DNA of 16,316 bases, taken from assembly GCA_964390805.1 (NCBI GenBank), contig CAYMKL010000144.1:1-16316 (forward strand). Reading direction: 5' to 3'. The notes under the pieces were generated by a model. It was given only the letters and a program-made list of their open reading frames with translations, was not told the origin of the DNA and made no database searches. Position numbers and translations under genes: made by a program. Of the stretch, positions 1 to 7,293 are shown piece after piece. Position 1 is the first letter of the stretch. Each line of letters starts with the position of its first letter. The DNA comes from CAYMKL01 sp964390805 (GTDB taxonomy: Bacteria; Chloroflexota; Anaerolineae; VGOG01).

Positions 1-1
1 G

Positions 2-1769
2 GACGACTATCCGCACATCACTTATTATGACGGCACCAATGATGACCTGAAGTACGCCTGCCAGGATGCCTCCGGGTGGCACGTTGAAACTGTGGACAGC
101 GAAGGGCAAGTCGGCTACTACACTTCCCTGGCCCTGGATGGGGACGACTATCCGCACATCACTTNNNNNNNNNNNNNNNNNNNNNNNNNNNNNNNNNNNN
201 NNNNNNNNNNNNNNNNNNNNNNNNNNNNNNNNNNNNNNNNNNNNNNNNNNNNNNNNNNNNNNNNATTATGACGGCACCAATGATGACCTGAAGTACACCT
301 ACCAGGACATCTCTGGCTGGCACATCGAAACCGTGGACAGTGAGGGGAGTGTCGGCCAGAACACCTCCCTGGCCCTGGATCGAGACGGGTATCCGCACAT
401 CAGCTACTTCGACAGCTACTACCACTACGACCTGAAGTACGCCTACCAGGACGCCTCTGGGTGGCACGTTGAAACCGTGGACAGCCAGGGATATGTCGGC
501 TACTACACCTCCCTGGCCCTGGATGGGGACGACTATCCGCACATCAGCTACTACCAGCAAAACTACGACGACCTGAAGTACGCCCACCAGGACGCCTCCG
601 GCTGGCACATTGAGACTGTGGATGCTGGAGGCTGGTTCACCTCCCTGGCCCTGGATGGGGACGGGTATCCGCACGTCAGCTACTTCAACATCTACGACGC
701 CTACCGCCCCAACGGCGATCTGAAGTACGCGTGCCAAGACGCTTCCGGCTGGCACATTGAGACTGTGGACAGCACAGGGTATGTTGGCGAGTACACTTCC
801 CTGGCCCTGGATGGGGATGGGTATCCCCACATCAGCTACTACGACGCCACCAACCGCGACCTGAAGTACACCTACCAGGACATCTCTGGCTGGCACATCG
901 AGACCGTGGACAGCGAGGGGAATGTCGGCCGATACACTTCCCTGGCCCTGGATCGAGACGGGTATCCGCACATCAGCTACTGGGGCAGCGGTCTAAAGTA
1001 CGCCTACCAGGACGCTTCCGGCTGGCACATCGAGGCCGTCGATGCCGGGGGCAGCTACACCTCCCTGGCCCTGGATGAGGACGGGTATCCACACATCAGC
1101 TACTGCGGCAGCGGCGACCTGAAGTACGCCTACCAAGACGCCTCCGGCTGGCACATCCAGACCGTGGACAGTGAGGGAGATTTCGAGGACACCTCCCTGG
1201 CCCTGGATGGGCATGGGTATCCACACATCAGCTATTACGACGCCTACCCCACCGGCGATCTGAAGTACGCCCACCAGGACGCTTCCGGCTGGTACATTGA
1301 GACCTTAGACAGCCAGTGGGATGTTGGCTGGTTCACCTCCCTGGCCCTGGATGGGGACGACAATCCGCACATCAGTTACTACTATTACAGCTACGACGAC
1401 CTGAAGTACGCCCACCAGGACGCCTCCGGCTGGCACATCCAGACCGTAGATGGCGAGGGAGTTGTGGGCGGGTTCACTTCCCTGGCCCTGGATAAGAGTG
1501 GGTTTCCCCACATCAGCTACCTGGACATGGGCCTAAACTGGGACCTGAAGTACGCCTACCAAGATGCCTCCGGCTGGCACCTCCAGACCGTAGACAGCGA
1601 GGGAAATGTCGGTTGGTACACCTCCCTGGCCCTGGATGGGGATGGGTATCCGCACATCAGCTACTATGACTGTGGGGCTGTACCCACCTCCTGCGAGGCT
1701 GGCAACCTGAAGTACACCTATTACCTACCCCCCAATCAAATCTATCTACCCATTATGCTCAAGGAATAG
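2..1769 (+). CDS. Secreted beta-propeller-like repeat protein, 5' end outside window, interrupted by gap
   Basis: The protein is built from a repeat of about 47 residues with consensus DLKYAYQDASGWHIETVDS, then TSLALDGDGYPHISYYD. Ten units follow the N gap and one complete GWH strand precedes it. It ends with the tail IYLPIMLKE, which closely matches the ends of neighbouring exported proteins and is probably a surface-sorting or anchor motif (inference). Each unit could form one four-stranded propeller blade; this rests on the pattern only. Before the gap the reading frame starts at base 2 and after it at base 267. These differ only because 100 Ns is not a multiple of three. No signal peptide is visible because the start lies upstream. 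The ligand and function are unknown; a role in surface binding is a guess. Confidence 0.85.
165..264. other. Assembly gap (100 N) inside tandem repeat
   Basis: Exactly 100 Ns, the usual placeholder for a gap of unknown size. Joining base 164 directly to base 265 recreates, in frame, the same text as bases 1-55 of the window. The true gap could therefore be zero or any number of repeat units. The apparent frame change across it is an artefact. Confidence 0.97.
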
Positions 1770-1773
1770 CTGA

Positions 1774-1875
1774 ATGACTAGCAGCCACTACGACGCCAAA
1801 GACGTATCCTTGGCCACCAAAGGCCGATTCAGGATCGAGTGGGTGGAGCAGGAAATGCCGGTGCTGCGGGTGTAG
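1774..1875 (+). pseudogene. ahcY: Relic of the 5' end of S-adenosylhomocysteine hydrolase
   Basis: A 33-codon ORF starts with ATG four bases after the stop of the propeller gene and ends in TAG. Its product contains YDAKDVSLATKGRFRIEW followed by VEQEMPVLR. This matches the conserved N-terminus of adenosylhomocysteinase (typically YDVKDxSLAxxGxxRIEWAEREMPVLR), the enzyme that splits S-adenosylhomocysteine into adenosine and homocysteine. The match stops abruptly after PVLR, where the enzyme should continue for about 400 residues, and I find no continuation in any frame nearby. The break lies about 12 bases before the duplicated leader cassette that begins at 1887. The fragment cannot be functional as an enzyme; it marks a rearrangement breakpoint. 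The family assignment is from memory of the conserved N-terminus. Confidence 0.82.
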
Positions 1876-1886
1876 CAGGTGAGTCC

Positions 1887-2010
1887 GGTTAGAGCGATTA
1901 TCCGATCAATCCTGTCAAGTCGGAAGGACGTTGCCTATCCGCTCCGCCTTCGAGCTTGCGAGAGCTCCGCGCGACAAGTGTTTTGTATAGCGTGATCATG
2001 GAGGAAGCAA
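1887..2010 (+). promoter_or_regulatory. Duplicated leader cassette, copy A
   Basis: This region aligns without any indel to 3895-4018 (constant offset 2008). Runs such as AATCCTGTCAAGTCGGAAGG and TTTTGTATAGCGTGATCATG are identical in both. It includes a small inverted repeat, GAGCT-TGCGAG-AGCTC (1952-1967), whose closing pair is G-C here and G-U in copy B. A GGAGG ribosome binding site lies at 2000-2004, six bases before the ATG. No clean -35/-10 pair can be defined. Conservation of non-coding sequence suggests a shared promoter or 5' UTR, or simply a recent duplication. Confidence 0.65.
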
Positions 2011-3840
2011 ATGAGAAGAAACAAGTTATGGCTCTTGAAAGTTGTGCTGTCTTGCGCTATTGTGGCCCTCACCGCCACTCTGCTGGCTGGACTGGCCTTC
2101 AGCGCAACCCTGCCCCGAACGGCCCGGGCCGACCCTGGCATCATCTACGTGAAGGCCGACGCCAGCGGCGCAAACAACGGCACCTCCTGGACCGACGCCT
2201 ATACCGACCTGCAAGCCGCCCTGACCGCTGCCAATAGCGGCGACGAAATCTGGGTGGCGGCGGGCACATACAAGCCCACCACCGACACCGAACGCACTGC
2301 CACCCTCCAACTGAAAAACCGTGTGGCCCTCTACGGGGGCTTTGCAGGCGGGGAGACCGCCCGCGACCAGCGGGACTGCGAGACCAACGTGACCATCCTG
2401 AGCGGCGACATCGGCACCCTTGGGGACAACAGCGACAACAGCTACCACGTGGTCACCAGCAGCGGCACCGATGGAACGGCCGTACTCGATGGCTTTACCG
2501 TCACGGGTGGCAGGGCCAATGGTGATTGGGCTTTGGGGTACGTTCGCGGCGGCGGGATATACAATGATCACGGCAGCCCGACGCTGACCAACTGCACCTT
2601 CAGCGACAACTACGCCGTCGACTTGGGCGGCGGGATGTACAATGATCACGGCAGCCCAACGCTGACCAACTGCACCTTCAGCGAAAACGAGGACGGCGGG
2701 ATGTACAACCGTGACAGCAGCCCGACGCTGACCAACTGCACCTTCAGCGGCAACTCCGCCGACTACGGCGGCGGGATGATCAATGATAGCAGCAACCCGA
2801 CGCTGACCAACTGCACCTTCAGCGACAACTCGGCCAGCAGCGGCGCCGGGATGATCAATGATAACAGCAACCCGACGCTGACCAACTGCACCTTCAGCGG
2901 CAACTCTGCTACCTTCGGCGGCGGGATGCTCAACTATGGCAGCAGCCCGCTGCTGACCAACTGCACCTTCAGTGGCAACTCGGCCAGCAGCAGCGGCGGT
3001 GGGATGCTCAACGATAACAGCAACCCGACGCTGACCAACTGCACTTTCAGCGACAACTCCCCCGGCCACGGCGGCGGGATGTACAACATCGACAGCAGCC
3101 CGACGCTGACCAACTGCACCTTCAGCGGCAACTCCGGCGGCTGGGGCGGCGGGATGATCAATAATGACAGCAACCCGATGCTGACCAACTGCACCTTCAG
3201 CGGCAACTCCGCCACCCACGGCGGCGGGATGCACAACCGTGACAGCAGCCCGACGCTGGCCAACTGCACCTTCAGCGGCAACTCCGCCACCCACGGCGGC
3301 GGGATGTACAACTACCTCGACAGCAACCTGACGCTGAGGAGTACGATCGTGGCGAACAGCACCGCTGGCGGTGACTGCTCCGGCGAGCCCATCACTTCCG
3401 AAGGATACAATCTGGACAGTGACGGCACCTGCGGCTTCGCCGGGGAGGGCGACCTCTCCAACACCGACCCCTTGCTCGGCCCGCTGCAGGACAACGGCGG
3501 ATCTACCTTCACCCACGCGCTCCTGGCCGGCAGCGCGGCCATTGACGGCGGCAATCCGACTGGATGCACTGACCCTTGGGGGAGCCCCTTAACCACCGAC
3601 CAGCGCGGGGAAATGCGGCCAGCGGATGGCAACGGTGACTGTACCGCTATCTGTGACATTGGCGCATATGAGATGCCTGCGGCCGATGACAGCGACAGCG
3701 ACGGCCTGGGCGGAGACTGCGACAATTGCCCGACGGTTTACAATCCCGACCAGAGGGACAGCGATGGTGACGGCCTGGGCGACGCCTGTGACCCTACTCC
3801 AGGCTGTAACATCTACCTGCCCATTATACTCAAAGAGTAG
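2011..3840 (+). CDS. Secreted right-handed beta-helix protein with choice-of-anchor Q-like domain and TSP3 repeats
   Basis: The 609-residue product starts with a Sec signal peptide (charged MRRNK, hydrophobic core about residues 7-32, likely cleavage after ARA near residue 40). Residues of about 180-445 hold ten coils of 22-26 residues with the core TLTNCTFSGNSA-x-GGGM-x-N, like the polymorphic/parallel beta-helix repeats of autotransporter-type surface proteins. The section after that, ending in DIGAYE (549-554), resembles the choice-of-anchor Q domain. Next come two Asp-rich calcium-type thrombospondin-3 motifs (about 559-597) and the terminal IYLPIILKE tail. The ATG was chosen for its GGAGG at -6 and because the signal peptide begins there. 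The protein is probably exported and surface-associated; its substrate is unknown. The leader and signal peptide are near-identical to those of the next gene although the mature bodies are unrelated. Confidence 0.9.
   Translation: MRRNKLWLLKVVLSCAIVALTATLLAGLAFSATLPRTARADPGIIYVKADASGANNGTSWTDAYTDLQAALTAANSGDEIWVAAGTYKPTTDTERTATLQLKNRVALYGGFAGGETARDQRDCETNVTILSGDIGTLGDNSDNSYHVVTSSGTDGTAVLDGFTVTGGRANGDWALGYVRGGGIYNDHGSPTLTNCTFSDNYAVDLGGGMYNDHGSPTLTNCTFSENEDGGMYNRDSSPTLTNCTFSGNSADYGGGMINDSSNPTLTNCTFSDNSASSGAGMINDNSNPTLTNCTFSGNSATFGGGMLNYGSSPLLTNCTFSGNSASSSGGGMLNDNSNPTLTNCTFSDNSPGHGGGMYNIDSSPTLTNCTFSGNSGGWGGGMINNDSNPMLTNCTFSGNSATHGGGMHNRDSSPTLANCTFSGNSATHGGGMYNYLDSNLTLRSTIVANSTAGGDCSGEPITSEGYNLDSDGTCGFAGEGDLSNTDPLLGPLQDNGGSTFTHALLAGSAAIDGGNPTGCTDPWGSPLTTDQRGEMRPADGNGDCTAICDIGAYEMPAADDSDSDGLGGDCDNCPTVYNPDQRDSDGDGLGDACDPTPGCNIYLPIILKE
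2548..3340 (+). repeat. Tandem 75-bp coding repeats (beta-helix coils)
   Basis: Ten copies of a unit of about 75 bp, each containing GACGCTGACCAACTGCACCT or a close variant. Unit lengths are 25 codons in most copies, 26 in the first and sixth, and 22 in the second, which lacks part of the GGGM turn. Conservation is at the nucleotide as well as the protein level, which points to recent expansion or gene conversion. Confidence 0.88.
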
Positions 3841-4018
3841 CTAAACCTCCGATGGCGAGTTGCTGACAATCTCCGTTGTCGGGAACTGAGACCTAATTAG
3901 AGACATTATACGGTCAATCCTGTCAAGTCGGAAGGACGTTGCCTGTACGTTCCGCCTTCGAGCTTGCGAGAGCTTCGCACAACAAGTATTTTGTATAGCG
4001 TGATCATGGAGGAAACAA
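3841..4018 (+). promoter_or_regulatory. Intergenic region with duplicated leader cassette, copy B
   Basis: Bases 3841-3894 are unique and show no gene. From 3895 to the ATG at 4019 the sequence is the second copy of the leader found at 1887-2010, and similarity continues into the signal peptide to about 4108. It has the same GAGCT-TGCGAG-AGCTT hairpin (3960-3975) and the same GGAGG (4008-4012) six bases before the start. Regulatory function is inferred from conservation only. Confidence 0.62.
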
Positions 4019-6892
4019 ATGATAAGAAACAAGCCATGGCTCTTGAAAGTTGTGCTGTCTTGCGCTATTGTGCTCCTCATCGCCACTTTGCTGGCCCAAC
4101 TGGTCCTCCAGGCAACCGCCGTCTGGGCCGATGGGTGGGTGATCGAGTGCGCGGACTGCCCCAAATGGTTCTCAGAAATGACAGATCGCAGCCTGCGGCT
4201 GGATGCCGAAGGGCATCCGCACATCGCCTACGGTGCTGATCGCCTCTACTACGCCCGGTACGATGGCGTAGGCTGGCACCTGGAGACGGTGGATGACTCG
4301 TCTGGAGTTGGCGAGCACGCCTCCCTGGCTTTGGGCGAGAGCGAGTATCCGCACATCAGCTACTACGACGCCATCAACAGTGACCTGAAGTACGCCTACC
4401 AAGATGCCTCCGGCTGGCACATTGAGACCGTGGACAGCGAGCGGTATGTCGGCCGGTACACCTCCCTGGCCCTGGATGATGGTTGGCATCCCCATATTTG
4501 CTACCGCGATAATTGGCACTACGACTTAAAGTATGCCTACCGGGATGCCTTCGGCTGGCACATCCAGACCGTGGACAGCGAGGGAAACGTCGGCTACGAC
4601 TGCTCCCTGGTCTTGGATGAGAACGGGTATCCTCACATCAGCTACTACGACGGTAGTAACGACCATGTGAAGTATGCCTACCGAGACGCATCCGGCTGGC
4701 ACATCGAAACCGCCGATACAGGGCTAGGTAACTACGGTGGCGACACCTCCTTGGCCGTGGATGGGAGCGGCTATCCGCATGTCAGCTACTACGACGCCAC
4801 GAACGACGACCTGAAGTACGCCTACCGGGACGCGGCCGGCTGGCACATCCAGACCGTGGACAGCGAGGGCGATATTGGCTGGTATAGCTCCCTGGCCCTG
4901 GACGGGAGGGGGTATCCGCACATCAGCTACGATAACGAGACTGCCGACGACCTGAAGTATGCCTACCGGGACGCGGCCGGCTGGCACATCCAGACCGTGG
5001 ACAGCGAGGGGTATGTTGGCAAGTACACCTCCCTGGCATTGGATGAGGGCGGGCATCCGCACATCAGCTACCACGACGACACCAACGATAGCCTGAAGCA
5101 CGCCTACCAGGACGCCACCGGCTGGCACATCCAAACCGTGGACAGTGGGCAGTATGTCGGCGAGGACACTTCCCTGGCCCTGGATGAGAGCGGGTATCCG
5201 CACATCAGCTACTACGACGACACCAACGACGACCTGAAGTATGCCTACCGGGACGCCGCCGGCTGGCACATCCAGACCGTGGACAGTGAGGGAAAGGTCG
5301 GCTGGTTCACCTCCCTGGCCTTGGATGAGAGTGGGTATCCGCACATCAGCTACACCGACTGGGGGACGAACGATGACCTGAAGTACGCCTACCAGGATGC
5401 CTCTGGCTGGCATATCGAGACGGTGGACAGCGAAGAGTGGGTGCTTTATTTGGGCTGGTACACCTCCTTGGCCCTGGATGGGAGTGGGTATCCGCACATC
5501 AGCTACTACGCTGGCGACCCTTACTACGATCTGAGATATGCCTACCGGGACGCGGCCGGCTGGCACATCCAGACCGTGGACAGTGGAGGGGACGTCGGTG
5601 AGGACACCTCCCTGGCCCTGGACCAAGGTGGGTATCCGCATATTAGTTACTACGCTGGCGATCCTTACTATGATCTGAAATACGCCTACCGGGACGCGGC
5701 CGGCTGGCACATCCAGACCGTGGACAGTGGCGGGGATGTCGGCACGTTCACCTCCCTGGCCTTGGACGGGAGTGGGTATCCGCATATCAGCTACTCTGAC
5801 TGGGGCAACAATGACCTAGAGTACGCCTACCGGGACGCGGCTGGCTGGCACATCCAGACCGTAGACAGTGAGGGGTGGGTCGGCGAGTTCACCTCCCTGG
5901 CCCTGGATCAGAGCAGTTATCCACACATTGGTTACCGCGATAACAGCCATGACGACCTGAAGTACGCCTACCAAGACGCTTCCGGCTGGCATATCCAAAC
6001 CGTGGACAGCGAGGGACATGTCGGCCAAGACACTTCCCTGGTCTTGGATCAAAACGGGTACCCACACATCAGTTACCACGACTTCACCAACCGCGACTTG
6101 AAATACGCCTACTACTCCACCGCCCAGCCGACTTCCACGCCCACCAACACGCCGACACCGACCCCTACGCCCACTGACACACTGACAGCGACCCCTACAC
6201 GCACCCCAACTTCCACCCCTACCAGTACGCCGACAGGCACACCCACGCCAGGCTTCAAGATCTACCTGCCCATTTGCCTGAAAGACTATGATCCCTCTGC
6301 ACCAACGCCGACACCGACACATACGCCTATTTGGACGCCAACCTCTACACCGACGCCGACAGGTACGCCCACTTCGACACCAACCTGCACGCCCACACCG
6401 ACTAACACCCCCACGAACACCCCCACACCTACGAATACATCCACGCCTACCTCGACGTCGACCGCCACGCCCACCAAGACGCCGACGCCAACCGTGACTC
6501 CTCCATGCCCACAGCGAGCGGGAACCTGGAGGGGTACGGCTGACTTCCAGGTATCCAGTGACCGAAGCACTGTAACCGACTTCAGTTTCGAAGTTACCGC
6601 GTGCTTCAGCCAGTGGCAACTCACAGCGGACGAACTGCCCATTAGCAGTGACTGTAAGATTACTTTCGTTGCCAGCAGTGGCACCACAGTGCTCTCCGGT
6701 AGCGGCACCTTCGAGTCTGAGACAACAATACGTGGTAGCTGGACTCTGGTATCCACCACCTGCCTGGGCTGGGGCAGCTGGAGTTCCAGCTGGAGGTCTG
6801 CTTCCAATACCGATAGTGACACGTTCGATGAGGGTACAGAGGTTCACACTGACGGCACCATCGTCCTCGAGCGCATACCCGGCCTTGAGTAG
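4019..6892 (+). CDS. Secreted 14-unit beta-propeller-like protein with PT-rich linkers and C-terminal beta domain
   Basis: The 957-residue product begins with a signal peptide (MIRNKPWLLKVVLSC..., cleavage near AVWA, residue 37). Fourteen PHISYYD-type units follow (about 38-700), each roughly 47 residues, with consensus DLKYAYRDAAGWHIQTVDS and TSLALD-x-SGYPHISYYD. The last unit stops after DLKYAYY and lacks the GWHIQTVD strand. The mature N-terminus carries GWVIECAD, which could supply that strand and close the ring. A Thr/Pro linker (about 703-744) leads to an internal FKIYLPICLKD (746-756), a second PT linker (about 760-828), and a Cys-containing, probably beta-rich domain that I do not recognise (about 830-957). 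The start is fixed by the signal peptide and GGAGG. It is likely displayed outside the cell; its ligand is unknown. Confidence 0.9.
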   Translation: MIRNKPWLLKVVLSCAIVLLIATLLAQLVLQATAVWADGWVIECADCPKWFSEMTDRSLRLDAEGHPHIAYGADRLYYARYDGVGWHLETVDDSSGVGEHASLALGESEYPHISYYDAINSDLKYAYQDASGWHIETVDSERYVGRYTSLALDDGWHPHICYRDNWHYDLKYAYRDAFGWHIQTVDSEGNVGYDCSLVLDENGYPHISYYDGSNDHVKYAYRDASGWHIETADTGLGNYGGDTSLAVDGSGYPHVSYYDATNDDLKYAYRDAAGWHIQTVDSEGDIGWYSSLALDGRGYPHISYDNETADDLKYAYRDAAGWHIQTVDSEGYVGKYTSLALDEGGHPHISYHDDTNDSLKHAYQDATGWHIQTVDSGQYVGEDTSLALDESGYPHISYYDDTNDDLKYAYRDAAGWHIQTVDSEGKVGWFTSLALDESGYPHISYTDWGTNDDLKYAYQDASGWHIETVDSEEWVLYLGWYTSLALDGSGYPHISYYAGDPYYDLRYAYRDAAGWHIQTVDSGGDVGEDTSLALDQGGYPHISYYAGDPYYDLKYAYRDAAGWHIQTVDSGGDVGTFTSLALDGSGYPHISYSDWGNNDLEYAYRDAAGWHIQTVDSEGWVGEFTSLALDQSSYPHIGYRDNSHDDLKYAYQDASGWHIQTVDSEGHVGQDTSLVLDQNGYPHISYHDFTNRDLKYAYYSTAQPTSTPTNTPTPTPTPTDTLTATPTRTPTSTPTSTPTGTPTPGFKIYLPICLKDYDPSAPTPTPTHTPIWTPTSTPTPTGTPTSTPTCTPTPTNTPTNTPTPTNTSTPTSTSTATPTKTPTPTVTPPCPQRAGTWRGTADFQVSSDRSTVTDFSFEVTACFSQWQLTADELPISSDCKITFVASSGTTVLSGSGTFESETTIRGSWTLVSTTCLGWGSWSSSWRSASNTDSDTFDEGTEVHTDGTIVLERIPGLE
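4190..6115 (+). repeat. Tandem repeats of about 141 bp (propeller units)
   Basis: Fourteen direct repeats in phase with the reading frame. Text such as CGGGACGCGGCCGGCTGGCA is shared exactly by several units (for example near 4830, 4970, 5550 and 5690), and the two units containing YYAGDPYY (5505-5790) are near-copies differing mainly at silent sites. The array is homologous to the one at 2-1725, but that copy favours QDASGWHIE while this one favours RDAAGWHIQ. Each array therefore seems to be homogenised separately. Confidence 0.9.
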
Positions 6893-6897
6893 GAAGG

Positions 6898-7206
6898 TTG
6901 AACGGCCTTGTCGGGTGGCTGAGGCTATCTAGGGCAGACTCAGGGCATCCAGAGCCTGATTGCAGCTTCCCTCAAGCTGTCTATGGCCAGAATGAGAGCC
7001 ACATCCAATGGATACTCTTTTTCGTCCTCTTCGGTGCAGGGCTATTCCTGACATGGCGAGCCACTGTATGGGTTTGGCACCTGATGGCTGCCCCCGGAGA
7101 CAGACAGGGCTTTGAAATCTGTGGGCTATTCGCACCCGCCGTCTTGCTGGGCGGCGTCATAGCGTCCTTTTTTGTGGCAGCGGGGATTGCAATGATCCGA
7201 GAGTGA
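6898..7206 (+). CDS. Small predicted membrane protein, unknown function
   Basis: This reading frame of about 100 codons has two hydrophobic stretches. One is in IQWILFFVLFGAGLFLTW (about residues 36-53). The other is around APAVLLGGVIASFFVAAGIA (about 79-98). They suggest a two-pass inner-membrane protein. The start is uncertain: the only upstream candidate is a TTG at 6898 just after AGGAAGG, which is too close for a good ribosome binding site, and no ATG lies before the first membrane segment. It may be a truncated gene. No family is recognised. It sits six bases after the propeller gene and 87 bases before the DUF6361 gene, so it could be co-transcribed with either. Confidence 0.45.
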   Translation: MNGLVGWLRLSRADSGHPEPDCSFPQAVYGQNESHIQWILFFVLFGAGLFLTWRATVWVWHLMAAPGDRQGFEICGLFAPAVLLGGVIASFFVAAGIAMIRE

Positions 7207-7293
7207 TGGTGAGGTGCACATCTGGGGCTTGGGCTACCATGTGGCTTCTCTGGATATACATGGGATCGGACAACATGAGAGGAAAAGACCAAG

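Noticed and set aside
66..164. Plus-strand start at 66 for the first propeller gene
   Set aside because: It is in the wrong frame before the gap; the true frame starts at base 2 and continues from upstream of the window.
159..1511. Minus-strand open frames opposite the first propeller gene
   Set aside because: Same cause as the other antisense frames; one also runs through the N gap.
1981..1991. TTTTGTATAGC as a -10 element in the leader cassette
   Set aside because: Conserved in both copies, but no -35 at 16-18 bases; the nearest TTGCGA is 24 bases upstream, so I did not call a promoter.
2026..3516. 496-codon open frame on the minus strand
   Set aside because: It is the mirror of the beta-helix repeats; a low stop frequency opposite GC-rich repeats explains it, and the product is a low-complexity repeat without a ribosome binding site.
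2548..6115. CRISPR-like regular spacing of repeats
   Set aside because: Repeats are contiguous, in phase with codons, and have no unique spacers; they encode protein repeats.
4724..6847. Two long minus-strand open frames (4724-5785 and 5816-6847)
   Set aside because: They are antisense to the propeller repeats and PT linkers; their sequences merely reflect the sense-strand periodicity.
7255..7260. TATACA as a -10 box for the DUF6361 gene
   Set aside because: The best -35 (TTGGGC at 7229) is 20 bases away and weak, so it is not a convincing promoter.
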